Assembly (NCBI GenBank): GCA_964622775.1
Contig: CAZUSO010000008.1
Location: forward strand, 1 to 64,000
DNA length: 64,000 nt
Origin: CAZUSO01 sp964622775
Lineage (GTDB): Bacteria; Bacteroidota; Bacteroidia; Chitinophagales; Chitinophagaceae
Direction of reading: 5' to 3'
Shown: positions 50,528-59,951 of the stretch, piece after piece
Layout of the letters: every line of letters starts with the position of its first letter
How positions within the stretch are numbered: the first letter of the stretch is position 1
Notes under the pieces: model-generated
Database searches by the model: none
What the model was told of the DNA's origin: nothing
What the model saw: only the letters and a program-made list of their open reading frames with translations
Program-made: the position numbers and the translations under genes

Positions 50528-51493
50528 ATGACAGACACACAGGCGCTGAAATCCTTAGCGGTTTCGGTAATTGAAAATGAATACAAAGCCATTCAGCATC
50601 TGACCACATTTATAAACGATGATTTCATTCAGTCCATAAATGCGATCCATCAAAGTAATGGCCGGGTGGTGGTATCGGGAATCGGGAAAAGCGCACTCAT
50701 TGCCAACAAAATTGTGGCCACTATGAATTCCACAGGAACGCCTTCGGTTTTTATGCATGCGGCAGATGCTTTACATGGCGATCTGGGCATCATGCAACCT
50801 GATGACATGGTAATTATTATTTCAAAAAGTGGTGAAAGCCCGGAGATTAAGGCTTTGTTGCCCATGGTGAAACGTTTCGGGAACAGGGTTATTGCTATTT
50901 GCGGCAATGAACAATCGTTTTTAGCTACCGGAGCAGACTGGTTTATCAATTCCACCATAGCACAGGAGGCCTGCCCCAATAATCTGGCGCCAACCACCAG
51001 CACTACGGCTCAATTGGTGATGGGTGATGCTATGGCAGTTTGCCTGCTCCAAATGAAGGGATTTTCAGCAAAAGACTTTGCACGTTTTCATCCCGGCGGC
51101 GCTTTGGGCAAACGGCTTTACCTGACCGTACAGGATTTGAGCAAACAAAATGCACAACCGGAAGTGGATGTAACAGCCCACCTGAAGGCAATCATTTTAG
51201 AGATATCAGGGAAACTTCTGGGAGCAACTGCGGTCACGGAAAACGGGAAACTCATCGGCATCATCACAGATGGCGATTTGCGTCGTATGCTCGAAAGTCA
51301 AAAGGATACCGAAGCCATTACAGCGCAGGACATTTGCAGTCTGAACCCTAAAACTATTGCAGCGGAAGAACTTGCAGTCAATGCTTTGGCCATGATGCGG
51401 GAAAACAATATCACGCAGGTGCTGGTGACCAGAAATGGCGTTTACGAAGGAATGGTGCATCTCCACGATTTAATCCGGGAAGGCATTATTTAA
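50528..51493 (+). CDS. kdsD: arabinose-5-phosphate isomerase (KpsF/GutQ family)
   Basis: Converts ribulose-5-phosphate to arabinose-5-phosphate for Kdo and so for lipopolysaccharide. The 321-residue protein has an SIS domain (VVVSGIGKSALIANKIVATM, IIISKSGESPEIKALLPM, and PTTSTTAQLVMGDAMAVCL) and two C-terminal CBS domains (about 205-315). This architecture is the usual one. No other Kdo gene is adjacent. The ATG at 50528 is chosen over the upstream TTG because the promoter overlaps the latter. Confidence 0.94.
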   Translation: MTDTQALKSLAVSVIENEYKAIQHLTTFINDDFIQSINAIHQSNGRVVVSGIGKSALIANKIVATMNSTGTPSVFMHAADALHGDLGIMQPDDMVIIISKSGESPEIKALLPMVKRFGNRVIAICGNEQSFLATGADWFINSTIAQEACPNNLAPTTSTTAQLVMGDAMAVCLLQMKGFSAKDFARFHPGGALGKRLYLTVQDLSKQNAQPEVDVTAHLKAIILEISGKLLGATAVTENGKLIGIITDGDLRRMLESQKDTEAITAQDICSLNPKTIAAEELAVNALAMMRENNITQVLVTRNGVYEGMVHLHDLIREGII

Positions 51494-51520
51494 TTTTTTG
51501 CTTCTAATCTGCTTTGCGAA

Positions 51521-52093
51521 ATGTTTATCGAGCCTTATAATACACAAAAAAAGATTGGCTGGATCGAAGTGATTTGCGGATCCATGTTTTCCGGAAAAAC
51601 GGAAGAGCTGATCCGCAGGCTCTTCAGTGCCCGGATCGCTAATATGAAGGTGGAAGTCTTCAAGCCGGAAATTGATGCGCGTTATGACACCCACGATATT
51701 GTATCGCATGATGCAGCCCGGATTCACTCTACGCCAATTTCGAGCCCACGGGATATTCTATTGTTAAGCGACAATGCGGAAGTAGTGGGGATTGACGAGG
51801 CACAGTTTTTCGATGAAAGCTTACCCGATGTGGTCGGACAACTTGCGCTGAAAGGTATCCGTGTGATTGTTTCCGGTTTGGATATGGACTATGCCGGCCG
51901 GCCTTTTGGCCCTGTTCCGGCCATGCTGGCTCTGGCGGATTACATCACTAAGCTGCATGCTATTTGTGTAAGGTGCGGCAATAAAGCCAATTATTCCTAC
52001 CGGCTTTCGGCAGAGGAACATACCGTACTGTTGGGCGGAAAAGATCACTATGAACCCCGATGCAGAAATTGTTTTAGTCAACATTTTACTTAA
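51521..52093 (+). CDS. tdk: thymidine kinase
   Basis: Phosphorylates thymidine in pyrimidine salvage. The 190-residue protein has the P-loop GSMFSGKTEELIRR (20-33), the Asp-Glu DEAQFF at about 92-97 with catalytic Glu, the lasso-region segments and two zinc-binding CxxC pairs (CVRC and CRNC) near the C terminus. The gene starts 27 bp after kdsD and probably shares its transcript; the MFS gene follows. Confidence 0.96.
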   Translation: MFIEPYNTQKKIGWIEVICGSMFSGKTEELIRRLFSARIANMKVEVFKPEIDARYDTHDIVSHDAARIHSTPISSPRDILLLSDNAEVVGIDEAQFFDESLPDVVGQLALKGIRVIVSGLDMDYAGRPFGPVPAMLALADYITKLHAICVRCGNKANYSYRLSAEEHTVLLGGKDHYEPRCRNCFSQHFT

Positions 52094-52106
52094 ATTATTA
52101 TCCCAC

Positions 52107-53450
52107 ATGCCAGACAACACAAATATTGTATCCAACAAGAAAATCCATCGCGCATGGTCCATGTATGACTGGGCAAATTCAGCGTATAATCTGGTGATCA
52201 CATCAACTATTTTTCCGGCATATTACGCTGCCATTACTACGATCACTTCGGATGACGGCGCTATGGTCAGTGATCGGGTCAGCTTCTTCGGCTTTCATTT
52301 ATCCAACTCCTCCCTGTTTGATTATACAGTAGCAGCAGCTTATTTGGTAATAGCCTTGTTGTCGCCCATATTATCTTCCATTGCAGATTTGCGTGGAAAT
52401 AAAAAGAGCTTCATGCGCCTGTTTTGCTATCTCGGAGCGGCAGCCTGTGCAGGTCTCTTTTTTTTCAAATCAGATACCCTGGAATTGGGTATCATATTAT
52501 TTGCGCTGGCGGCTGTTGGCTATTGCGGAAGTTTGGTTTTTTACAATGCCTATCTCCCGGAAATTGCTTATAAGCATGAGCGGGACAAAGTCAGTGCACA
52601 GGGATTTGCTTATGGCTATATCGGGAGTGTATTGCTTCAGCTCATCTGTTTTATTTTTATTTTTAAGCCCGAATGGTTCGGCATTTCGGATACATCTTTT
52701 CCACCACGCCTTTCCTTTCTATTCGTTGGGATTTGGTGGTTTGCTTTTGCTCATATTCCGTTGCGTACCTTACCCAAAGGCAGGCCTCAGGTACAAACCC
52801 AACCTAAACGCAGTATTATAAGCAATGGCTTTATTGAATTAGGAAAAGTATTGAAGCAGTTGCGACATTTGCCTGTGTTAAAAACTTATCTGGCCGCATT
52901 TTTTTGTTATAGCATGGGTGTGCAAACGGTAATGCTTGCGGCAACACTCTTTGGCAGTAAAGTTTTGAAACTGCAAACAACTGAATTAATTGCCACCATT
53001 TTGATTATTCAATTAGTGGCCATTTCGGGCGCCTACCTGATGTCAAAATTGTCTGAGCTTTTAGGAAATCTACGGGTGCTGTCCATAGTGGTAATTATCT
53101 GGATTATGGTTTGCATTGGTGCTTATTATACTACCGGAGCCACCGGATTTTATGTTTTGGCTGCAATAGTAGGTCTGATTATGGGTGGCGTGCAGTCGCT
53201 GAGCCGCTCTACCTATTCCAAGCTGATGCCGGGTACCCGGGACACAACTTCTTTTTTCAGCTTTTATGATGTGACGGAAAAAGTGGCTATCGTGATCGGC
53301 ATGTTTTCATTTGGCATTATTGACCACATTTCCGGTGATATGCGTAATGCCATTCTCACCCTGATTGTATTTTTTTTAGTGGGATTTATGCTATTGCTTG
53401 TTGCTGTTCGAAAGGAAAAAAATCAGAAATCATTGTCTGCGACAAGCTGA
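52107..53450 (+). CDS. MFS transporter, UMF1/Atg22-like family
   Basis: The 447-residue membrane protein has about 12 hydrophobic segments and the family start SMYDWANSAYNLVITST, followed by LSPILSSIADLRGNKKSFM as the MFS loop 2-3 motif and GLIMGGVQSLSRSTYSKLMP in the C-terminal half. The family exports amino acids or nutrients in eukaryotic vacuoles; the bacterial substrate is unknown. The frame is open back into tdk to 52050, but the Met at 52107, 13 bp after tdk, gives the family start. Its 3' end overlaps hpt by 28 bp. Confidence 0.9.
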   Translation: MPDNTNIVSNKKIHRAWSMYDWANSAYNLVITSTIFPAYYAAITTITSDDGAMVSDRVSFFGFHLSNSSLFDYTVAAAYLVIALLSPILSSIADLRGNKKSFMRLFCYLGAAACAGLFFFKSDTLELGIILFALAAVGYCGSLVFYNAYLPEIAYKHERDKVSAQGFAYGYIGSVLLQLICFIFIFKPEWFGISDTSFPPRLSFLFVGIWWFAFAHIPLRTLPKGRPQVQTQPKRSIISNGFIELGKVLKQLRHLPVLKTYLAAFFCYSMGVQTVMLAATLFGSKVLKLQTTELIATILIIQLVAISGAYLMSKLSELLGNLRVLSIVVIIWIMVCIGAYYTTGATGFYVLAAIVGLIMGGVQSLSRSTYSKLMPGTRDTTSFFSFYDVTEKVAIVIGMFSFGIIDHISGDMRNAILTLIVFFLVGFMLLLVAVRKEKNQKSLSATS

Positions 53451-53971
53451 TAAATCTCGTGAAGGTTTCTGCCAAGTCCATCAAAATCCAATCCATATCC
53501 GACTACAAATTTATCGGGAATTTCAAACCCGACATAATCAGCATGAACCGGATATCTTAACGCTTCAGGCTTGGTAAGCAAAGCAGCGATTTTTAATGAT
53601 GCCGGGTTTTGACGGGCTAATTGTGGCACAAATTCGCTGAGTGTTTTTCCGGTATCAACAATATCTTCCAGCAATATAACGTGGCGTTCCAATACCTGCT
53701 CCTCTAAGCCGATAGCCATGATGATATTGCCGGTGGAAGTAGTGCCTTTATACGATGCCAACTTGATAAAAGAAATTTCTGCGTCAATCTCTAAATATCG
53801 GAACAGATCCGAGGCAAAGATAAAAGAGCCGTTCAATACTGCCAGGATAAGCGGCCGTTTCCCTGCATAATCGCTGCTAATCTGATAGCCAATCTCCGCC
53901 ACTTTCTTCTGAATGTTTTCGGCGCTGATAAAGGGCACAAAAGTTTTATCGTGAATCCTGATACTTTGCAT
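53423..53971 (-). CDS. hpt: hypoxanthine phosphoribosyltransferase
   Basis: Salvages hypoxanthine and guanine to nucleotides with PRPP. The 182-residue protein has the PRPP loop VILLEDIVDTGKTL (about 100-113), the conserved SYKGTTSTGN region and the C-terminal VGFEIPDKFVVGYGLDFDG. It is convergent with the MFS gene and overlaps its last 28 bp. It lies 32 bp downstream of the DUF3307 gene on the same strand and may be the last gene of that operon. Confidence 0.95.
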   Translation of the reverse strand: MQSIRIHDKTFVPFISAENIQKKVAEIGYQISSDYAGKRPLILAVLNGSFIFASDLFRYLEIDAEISFIKLASYKGTTSTGNIIMAIGLEEQVLERHVILLEDIVDTGKTLSEFVPQLARQNPASLKIAALLTKPEALRYPVHADYVGFEIPDKFVVGYGLDFDGLGRNLHEIYQLVADNDF

Positions 53972-54003
53972 ATAGTTTGTTTATGAACATAAGCATGAAT
54001 TGG

Positions 54004-54723
54004 TCAGAGCATCTTTGTTACCATAATTGCGGTTACGATTGCCGTGCCAAAACTCAGTAATGTTCCGATCAAAATATACTCAGTTAGTTTACGGTCGCGG
54101 CCTGCTTTCAGATCACCAAAACGGAAAACGGATTTTGCCGTGATAAGAAATCCGACGGCAGCCCATTGCCCGACAAGGATGAAAATAAAAACCAATATCC
54201 TTTCCGCCATGCCGATTATTTTCCCCGCGTTTTGCAGCGAAGGTGTTTCTATATGCTCTGGAGTAGCGCCCGCATAAGGCTCCCACTTGGATAAAATAGT
54301 TTTCATAAAAATACTCACCGGAGGGCCGAGCCAGACGATCGCCGTGCCGGCAATGAGTAGCTGACGAATTTCCTGCGGGCTTAAATATAACGCTGGCTTT
54401 TCCCATATCCAGGCTGCAACGGAAATCACGAGGAAATGTAAGGTCTGATCAAGGAAGAAAAGGGTACGTTTATTCCTTGAATTTTGCAGCAGCAGCTTGC
54501 CGCCGTCAATGATGAGATGCAGCATACTAATGATGAATGCCAGTCCGATATAGCGAACCTCATGCAATATTATCATTAACAGGATAAAATGAATACCGGT
54601 ATGAAAATATAGCCCGGGGCTTTTGAGTTTCCGCCTTTCTTTCTCCGCCACCCATTGGTCGGGTTGCAATATAAAGTCTCCCAATAAGTGAGCCAGCGAT
54701 AGTTTAATAAAAAGGAGTATCAT
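54004..54723 (-). CDS. DUF3307 integral membrane protein
   Basis: Function unknown. The 239-residue protein has about six hydrophobic segments and a conserved set of polar residues in or near them: H12 and D16 (HLLGDF), H41/H45, H69 and D73 (HLIIDGGK), D92 and H96 (DQTLH). Such HxxxD pairs in membrane helices suggest a metal site, as in YdjM-type proteins; this is inference. The C-terminal third has GMAERILVFIFILVGQW and DLKAGRDRKLTEYILIG. Its ATG overlaps the satD stop (ATGA), so the two are translated together. Confidence 0.85.
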   Translation of the reverse strand: MILLFIKLSLAHLLGDFILQPDQWVAEKERRKLKSPGLYFHTGIHFILLMIILHEVRYIGLAFIISMLHLIIDGGKLLLQNSRNKRTLFFLDQTLHFLVISVAAWIWEKPALYLSPQEIRQLLIAGTAIVWLGPPVSIFMKTILSKWEPYAGATPEHIETPSLQNAGKIIGMAERILVFIFILVGQWAAVGFLITAKSVFRFGDLKAGRDRKLTEYILIGTLLSFGTAIVTAIMVTKML

Positions 54724-55334
54724 GGTTTTTCAGGTTTGATATAGGTTTCAAAAAAATCAATTACTTCTGATAAAAGGTCATATTGTGCCCGTTTCCGGCG
54801 TTGGCTGACTGCCGACTGATTAATTTGCAAAGCAGCGGCAACCTCACTTTGATTTTTGTCCGGACGCTCCAAAAAGTACTGAACGATCTCTGCGGCCACA
54901 GGACTCCAGTTGTCCATGATGGTTAGTGCCAGGCGAAGGATTAGGTTCATCATGTTGTCCATTTCTTCATCATCGGAAGTGATTACCAGGTTGACGCCCT
55001 GACTCTTCAATGTGTCAAATTTTCGCCCCGAATGGGTAAAAGCACTTCCCTGAGATTCTGTAATTTTCTTGGCTTTATAGCTGATTTCACCCAGCCCAAT
55101 ACTGAGGCGTACATCAAGCCCGTTTATTTGCCGGACAATCGATTTGAGCAGGATTGCTTTTTGTAACGCTTGTTCCGGCTTGCGGATCAGCAATTGAAAA
55201 GTATCACCGCGATAAATCTCCCAGGTTACAGGGCTGCGCCCGATTTTGTTGAAATATCGCTTGAGTAAGACCTTCCATTCCTTTGCGGGAATAAGTTCTG
55301 ATCCGATAATATCTCCGGTAATTACTGCTACCAT
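54720..55334 (-). CDS. SatD-family protein, cyclase-like domain plus HTH
   Basis: Function unknown. The 204-residue protein has an N-terminal part (1-115) that resembles class III nucleotidyl cyclases: TGDIIGS with D8, YRGDTFQLLI with D44, VRLSIGLGEI (75-84) and QGSAFTHSGRKFDTL (95-109). A C-terminal HTH (about 158-185: NQSEVAAALQINQSAVSQRR) follows. It is a likely DNA-binding regulator whose N-terminal domain senses or makes a nucleotide. It heads an operon with the DUF3307 gene. Two palindromes upstream fit its operator. Confidence 0.85.
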   Translation of the reverse strand: MVAVITGDIIGSELIPAKEWKVLLKRYFNKIGRSPVTWEIYRGDTFQLLIRKPEQALQKAILLKSIVRQINGLDVRLSIGLGEISYKAKKITESQGSAFTHSGRKFDTLKSQGVNLVITSDDEEMDNMMNLILRLALTIMDNWSPVAAEIVQYFLERPDKNQSEVAAALQINQSAVSQRRKRAQYDLLSEVIDFFETYIKPEKP

Positions 55335-55342
55335 AAATCAAA

Positions 55343-55392
55343 TATAAGCATATTCGCTAATAATCAGGAATATTAGCATATTCGCTAATAAT
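55343..55392 (-). promoter_or_regulatory. twin palindromic operator upstream of satD
   Basis: TATTAGC-ATATTC-GCTAATA (55371-55390) is a perfect 7-bp-armed palindrome. TATAAGC-ATATTC-GCTAATA (55343-55362) is the same site with one mismatch, exactly 28 bp away. An 18-nt core (AGCATATTCGCTAATAAT) is identical in both. They lie 9-58 bp upstream of the satD start. Confidence 0.8.
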
Positions 55393-55596
55393 GGCCCCTC
55401 TTATCGAGATGACTAATATTCAAGTGAACAATAAAACAAGCCGTAAAAATTCGTACAGGGTATATAAAAAACACAAAATAAACCGACCCGTTTGAAAGGT
55501 ACTTTTGTATAAAACAGCCCACAAAGAACTAACAAGCCAGGATGCAAAGACAAGGATTAAGGGTAGCAGAATAGCCTAAAACAGGTATATTAAGGC

Positions 55597-57930
55597 CTAT
55601 TCATTCACGATGAGTTTCCCGGTAGTTTTTTCCGATCCGTCACGGTTGATGGCAAAAATCAAGTACACACCCGTTTGCACTTTACGCCCCGTATAATCTT
55701 TTCCGTTCCATGTTGCCTGCCCGCCCAAAGCTGTGGTATGATAAACCAATTGTCCGCGAATATCAGTGATCCGCACATCAGACTGCTCGGCAAGCCCACG
55801 GATGGCTATCGTGCCGGTGTATCCCGGAGGTACCGGGTTCGGATAAATCAACAATGATTTTTCCTGTTCTTCAGTAGCCTCTGTAGCTCCGCCACGGTAA
55901 GATACCAAACCTTTTGGCGTGGCCATATATACATCACCGGTTACCGGGTCAATCTGTACCCTGTAAATGAAATTGGAAGGCAAAGGACTGTCTTCAGCAG
56001 TAAAATAATGAATAACCTCCATCGCATCATCTGACACTAACCAAACACCCTGGGAGGTGCCGATCCATTTACGGTTAGCACCATCCACCGCAATAGAGTT
56101 CACCGTCTGGTTCATAAATAAATAACCGGCATTAGCCTGACCCGGATACTGCACGATACGCAGCTCGCTTTCACATTCATGTTGCAATACCAATTCGGGA
56201 CAGGAAACGATTCCGATCCCGTTAGTCGTACCGATCCAGATTGCGCCATCTTTATCTTTAGCGATGCACAGCGTATTATTATCCGGCAAATTACCGAAGC
56301 CTTCCCCCGCTTTCAGCACCATAGAGGCATCATCAGTTTTATTGGCCAGTGTCCCATTATCATTATACACGGCAACTCCACCACCGGGAGTCACATACCA
56401 TTTTTGACCCGCATTGTCAATAATCAAATCAGTGGCACTACGCTGACTGTTTGCCAGCACATGATATTCATACCAATTGCCATCACGCGTCTTTACCTTG
56501 AGTTCCTGGGTAGCACTGTAGTTTGCCATCCACAGATCGCCATTATTGTCAATAGCCAGGCCCGCCAAACGATAAGTAGCGGTGTCGCCGAAAGCCCGTT
56601 CCAGGAACCCCTCCCGGTAATTGGTAAGGCTTCCGTCAGGCTTCAGTTCATAAAGTCCACCCACAAATGCGGAAGCATATACATTTCCGGTAAACTGGTC
56701 ATCTTTGATAATCCGGAGACAGTCTGAAGTAAAGGGGCTATGATTACTGGCCTCTGCAACCTGATTAGCATAATTGACCCAGCTACCGTTTTGATAGTGA
56801 GAGAAGAACGAATAATTATACTGGTAGGTCCAGGTCTGACTCACTCCGCCATGCGCCACCCACAGCTCTCCGTTTTTTGCCCATACGTCAAAGACCGAGT
56901 TCACTTTAGGTCCCGCAGGCGAATAATTATCAGAGCTGCTCTCGGAAGTAACTTTTCGCAAACCACCCCAACCCGGATCATCATAATTATCAACAAACCA
57001 AACGGAACCATCCGGCAACTGACAAATCTGACGTGGATCTGCTGTATTACGGAATGAATCGGTTACAATGCCATTTGCATCCACGCTCAACCCAAAGTTT
57101 GATACGGTACCTGATGGGGTGATTACGCACATCCAGATACTGCCATCCTTCCCTGGATCCAAATGACGGATTTCCTCACGTGCCAGAATCAAATGCAGCG
57201 AATTATCCGGATCCATACGAAACAATTCATGATTACCCGCAACATACAGGTTATCGCCTGAAGCCCTGATCTGACTGAAAGCCTGAGGTGTAATCCGTTG
57301 CCAGGTCAGGTAGTTTTGAATAAAAGGGTTGTCTAACTCTGTTTTAAAAATACCAACGGAGGTAGCCACATAAATTTCATTCCCGCGAATCGTGGCACTG
57401 CTATTATGGCCGACCGTAGTGCCGTCGTAAAACTGTATAGTTTCCCGGATCTCTCTTTTTTTCAGATTGACTGTTATCAAACCCAGATTGGTACTGAGAT
57501 AGGCCAGTCCATCATGTGCAACAATGTCATTGACTTTTTTATCGCCGATTACGGCAGCAATCATCAGGTCAGGAATATTATAAAAAGTATGATCTTTGAA
57601 CAAATCAATATTGGCATTTTCATAAGCAAGAATAGTGTAACCACTAACCGGATCGGAGGCTACGGCCGTAAGCCCTACATCGCTCATTCCCGTAGCTTTA
57701 CTGTATGAGGATATTGTATGGTCTTCTGTGTCATAAGTAAAAAAGCCCGACTCGGTTACACAATACAACGTGCCGCCGTCCGTAGCTAAACCCGTTCCCT
57801 GGTAGTAGGAAAAAAAGGAACGCCATTGCCCGACTGCCGGGCCCTCATTAGCCTGCGCAAAGACATTGACCGAAAAAAGGGAAATATAAATTGCAAAAGG
57901 AGCCAGGAGTCTGGTAATTTTCATATCCAT
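55597..57930 (-). CDS. PorZ-like T9SS protein: beta-propellers plus sorting domain
   Basis: The 777-residue protein from MDMKITRLLAPFAIYISL has a signal peptide, propeller blades with repeats such as GTSQGVWLVSDD and GTTNGIGIVS over about 30-680, and a C-terminal type A sorting domain (IYPNPVPPGYTGTIAIRG ... VQTGVYLIFAINRDG). Architecture and the start WRSFFSYYQGTG match PorZ, which delivers anionic LPS to the T9SS attachment complex. The family includes other propeller cargos, so the name is probable. The frame is open to 57963, but a -7 box (TATTTTTGG, minus, 57940-57948) sits in the extension. The next upstream gene on this strand is the pseudouridine synthase. Confidence 0.82.
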   Translation of the reverse strand: MDMKITRLLAPFAIYISLFSVNVFAQANEGPAVGQWRSFFSYYQGTGLATDGGTLYCVTESGFFTYDTEDHTISSYSKATGMSDVGLTAVASDPVSGYTILAYENANIDLFKDHTFYNIPDLMIAAVIGDKKVNDIVAHDGLAYLSTNLGLITVNLKKREIRETIQFYDGTTVGHNSSATIRGNEIYVATSVGIFKTELDNPFIQNYLTWQRITPQAFSQIRASGDNLYVAGNHELFRMDPDNSLHLILAREEIRHLDPGKDGSIWMCVITPSGTVSNFGLSVDANGIVTDSFRNTADPRQICQLPDGSVWFVDNYDDPGWGGLRKVTSESSSDNYSPAGPKVNSVFDVWAKNGELWVAHGGVSQTWTYQYNYSFFSHYQNGSWVNYANQVAEASNHSPFTSDCLRIIKDDQFTGNVYASAFVGGLYELKPDGSLTNYREGFLERAFGDTATYRLAGLAIDNNGDLWMANYSATQELKVKTRDGNWYEYHVLANSQRSATDLIIDNAGQKWYVTPGGGVAVYNDNGTLANKTDDASMVLKAGEGFGNLPDNNTLCIAKDKDGAIWIGTTNGIGIVSCPELVLQHECESELRIVQYPGQANAGYLFMNQTVNSIAVDGANRKWIGTSQGVWLVSDDAMEVIHYFTAEDSPLPSNFIYRVQIDPVTGDVYMATPKGLVSYRGGATEATEEQEKSLLIYPNPVPPGYTGTIAIRGLAEQSDVRITDIRGQLVYHTTALGGQATWNGKDYTGRKVQTGVYLIFAINRDGSEKTTGKLIVNE

Positions 57931-57939
57931 AATATTGTT

Positions 57940-57948
57940 CCAAAAATA
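57940..57948 (-). promoter_or_regulatory. -7 box of the PorZ-like gene
   Basis: TATTTTTGG on the minus strand, matching TAnnTTTG, 9 bp before the Met at 57930. The upstream TTTTG is too close for the usual spacing, so this site is less certain. Confidence 0.5.
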
Positions 57949-58000
57949 GATAAAACGTAACAAAACGATCTCTTATTGTTTCGTTGCACTCCAAAAAAGC

Positions 58001-59921
58001 TTAGTTAATATGCTTCAGATTAATCACTTCCTGATGGGAGAGAAAGCGCCATTTGCCACGCAGCAGATTTTTTTTGGTCAGGCCAGCATACATCACGCGA
58101 TCCAGCTTATCCACCACATAACCTAAGGATTCGAATATCCGGCGTACGATACGATTCTTACCACTGTGAATTTCCAATCCCAACTTATTGGCCTCATCAA
58201 GATACTCCACCTGATCTACTTCGGCCTTACCATCTTCTAACACGACCCCCTCTTTTATCCGTTCATAATCCTTAGAATCAAGATTACGATCTAAGGTCAC
58301 CTGATACACCTTGCGCATATGATATTTTGGATGCGAGAGTTTTTGTGCCAGTGCCCCGTCATTGGTCAGCAGCAGCAGACCTGTGGTATTGCGGTCTAAA
58401 CGACCAACAGGAAAAATCCGTTCTTCCAGATGATTGGCAAAAATATCCATCACGGTTCTTCTTCCCTTAGGATCATCTGTAGTGGTGATATAGCCTTTAG
58501 GCTTATTGAGTAAAATGTACACTAAGTTTTTCTGAACATAGATTAGCTTACCATTCAGCTCCACCTGATCCTCGTCTGATATCTTGAATCCCGGTTCCTG
58601 CTGCAATTCTCCGTTTACCTTCACCTTACCGTCTTTAATCAGCGCCACGGCATCACGACGACTACAGATACCGCAATGCGCGATAAATTTATTCAGGGGC
58701 ATTTGTTCCGTTTCCGGTCGTGCAGGCTCCACATTTCGGGGGTGATTAGGATTAAAGCTCCTGTTTTTCCGATCCACATATTCCGTAGCAGAATAGGCCT
58801 TTTCGTATGGATTTTCCGAGTCGAAATATTGTCGCTTTCTTTCTCCGGTTTTTCCGTTCCGGTTTTTCGGAAAATCCGCTGGCTTCTTGTCCCCTTTATA
58901 TCTGTCATTGGACACGGTCAGTTCCGATACGTATTGTTTATTTTTAAACGGCTTTCTACCTTCAAAGCCACCACTTCCTGTTCGATTCCGATCGCCTTTA
59001 TAGCTGTCTTTTGATGCTGCCGATTCCGATCCGTATTGTTTACTTTTAAACGGTTTTTTGTCTTTAAAACCACCACTTCCTGTTCGATGCCGATCACCTT
59101 TATAGCTGTCGTTGGACGTTGCCGGCCCGGATTCGTATCGTTTGTTTTTAAACGGTTTTCTACCCTCAAAATCATCATTACCTGTACGCTTCCCGTCGCC
59201 TCTGTATCTGTCATTGGGCGCTGTCGGCTCCGATCCGTATTGTTTATTTTTAAACGGTTTTTTGCCTTCAAAACCACCACTTCCTGTTCGATTCCGATCG
59301 CCTTTATAGCTATCCTTTGATGCTGCCGATTCCGATCCGTATTGTTTACTTTTAAACGGTTTTTTGCCTTCAAAACCACCACTTCCTGTTCGATTCCGAT
59401 CGCCNNNNNNNNNNNNNNNNNNNNNNNNNNNNNNNNNNNNNNNNNNNNNNNNNNNNNNNNNNNNNNNNNNNNNNNNNNNNNNNNNNNNNNNNNNNNNNNN
59501 NNNNTTTATAGCTATCCTTTGATACTGCCGATTCCGATCCGTATTGTTTACTTTTAAACGGTTTCCGATCTTCAAAGCCATCGCTACCCGATGTTCCAAA
59601 ATGGCGTTTTTCCCCTGATCTTTTAGAAGCATATCCGCTTTCGTTCCGATCAGCGCGGTAAGGCTTTGAACGGTCATTCCGTTCTTCCGTCCGTCTGATA
59701 CGCGGTACAGGATACGAAACGCCCGAATCTTCCGTATGCTTTCTTTTGCTTCCTGCCCCCTCTCCGGCTTGGAAATCCGGGCGGGCATTGCGATCCTCAA
59801 ATTTATTTCTTCCTTTTTTAGGCATCTTTTTGCCGAAAGTTTCCTGAAAATAATTCCCCCGTTTGGCGGCAGACTTCGTGCTCTTTGTCCGGCCTTCGGA
59901 CTGCGATGTTTTTTTGTTCAT
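58001..59921 (-). CDS. RluB/RsuA-type pseudouridine synthase with a long repetitive tail, broken by an assembly gap
   Basis: Isomerises a uridine in rRNA. The C-terminal 235 residues are a complete enzyme: S4 domain (MPLNKFIAHCGICSRRDAV), catalytic-site GRLDRNTTGLLLLTND with the Asp, and KNRIVRRIFESLGY. The protein begins MNKKTSQSEGRTKSTKSAAKRG and has a basic, low-complexity N-terminal part with tandem 34-residue repeats (58895-59570). The 100 N at 59405-59504 shift the apparent frame, but the real bases on both sides total a multiple of three, so the gene is probably intact. Such Arg/Lys/Gly tails are common in this phylum and may help RNA binding. Confidence 0.88.
58895..59585 (-). repeat. 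tandem 102-bp repeats encoding 34-residue units
   Basis: Five complete units begin (minus strand) at 59404, 59302, 59200, 59098 and 58996, each exactly 102 bp, with the pattern GDRNRTGSGGFEGKKPFKxK then QYGSExxxSxDxYK. A partial unit lies on the other side of the gap, and GDKKPADF starts a degenerate one at 58894. Units differ mainly at a few positions. Confidence 0.95.
59405..59504. other. assembly gap (100 N) inside the tandem repeat
   Basis: A run of exactly 100 N. The bases on its two sides (CGCC and TTTATAG) join as they do at every other unit boundary, so the missing length is zero or a multiple of 102 bp. The 100 is a placeholder. Confidence 0.97.
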
Positions 59922-59951
59922 TGGAACGAAACAATAAATGATGATTGTTGA

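Noticed and set aside
55343..55392. CRISPR array from the repeated 18-nt core
   Set aside because: Only two copies with a 10-nt interval; the palindromic form and position fit an operator.
58895..59585. CRISPR or VNTR outside a gene
   Set aside because: The 102-bp units are in frame with the pseudouridine synthase and encode a regular 34-residue repeat.
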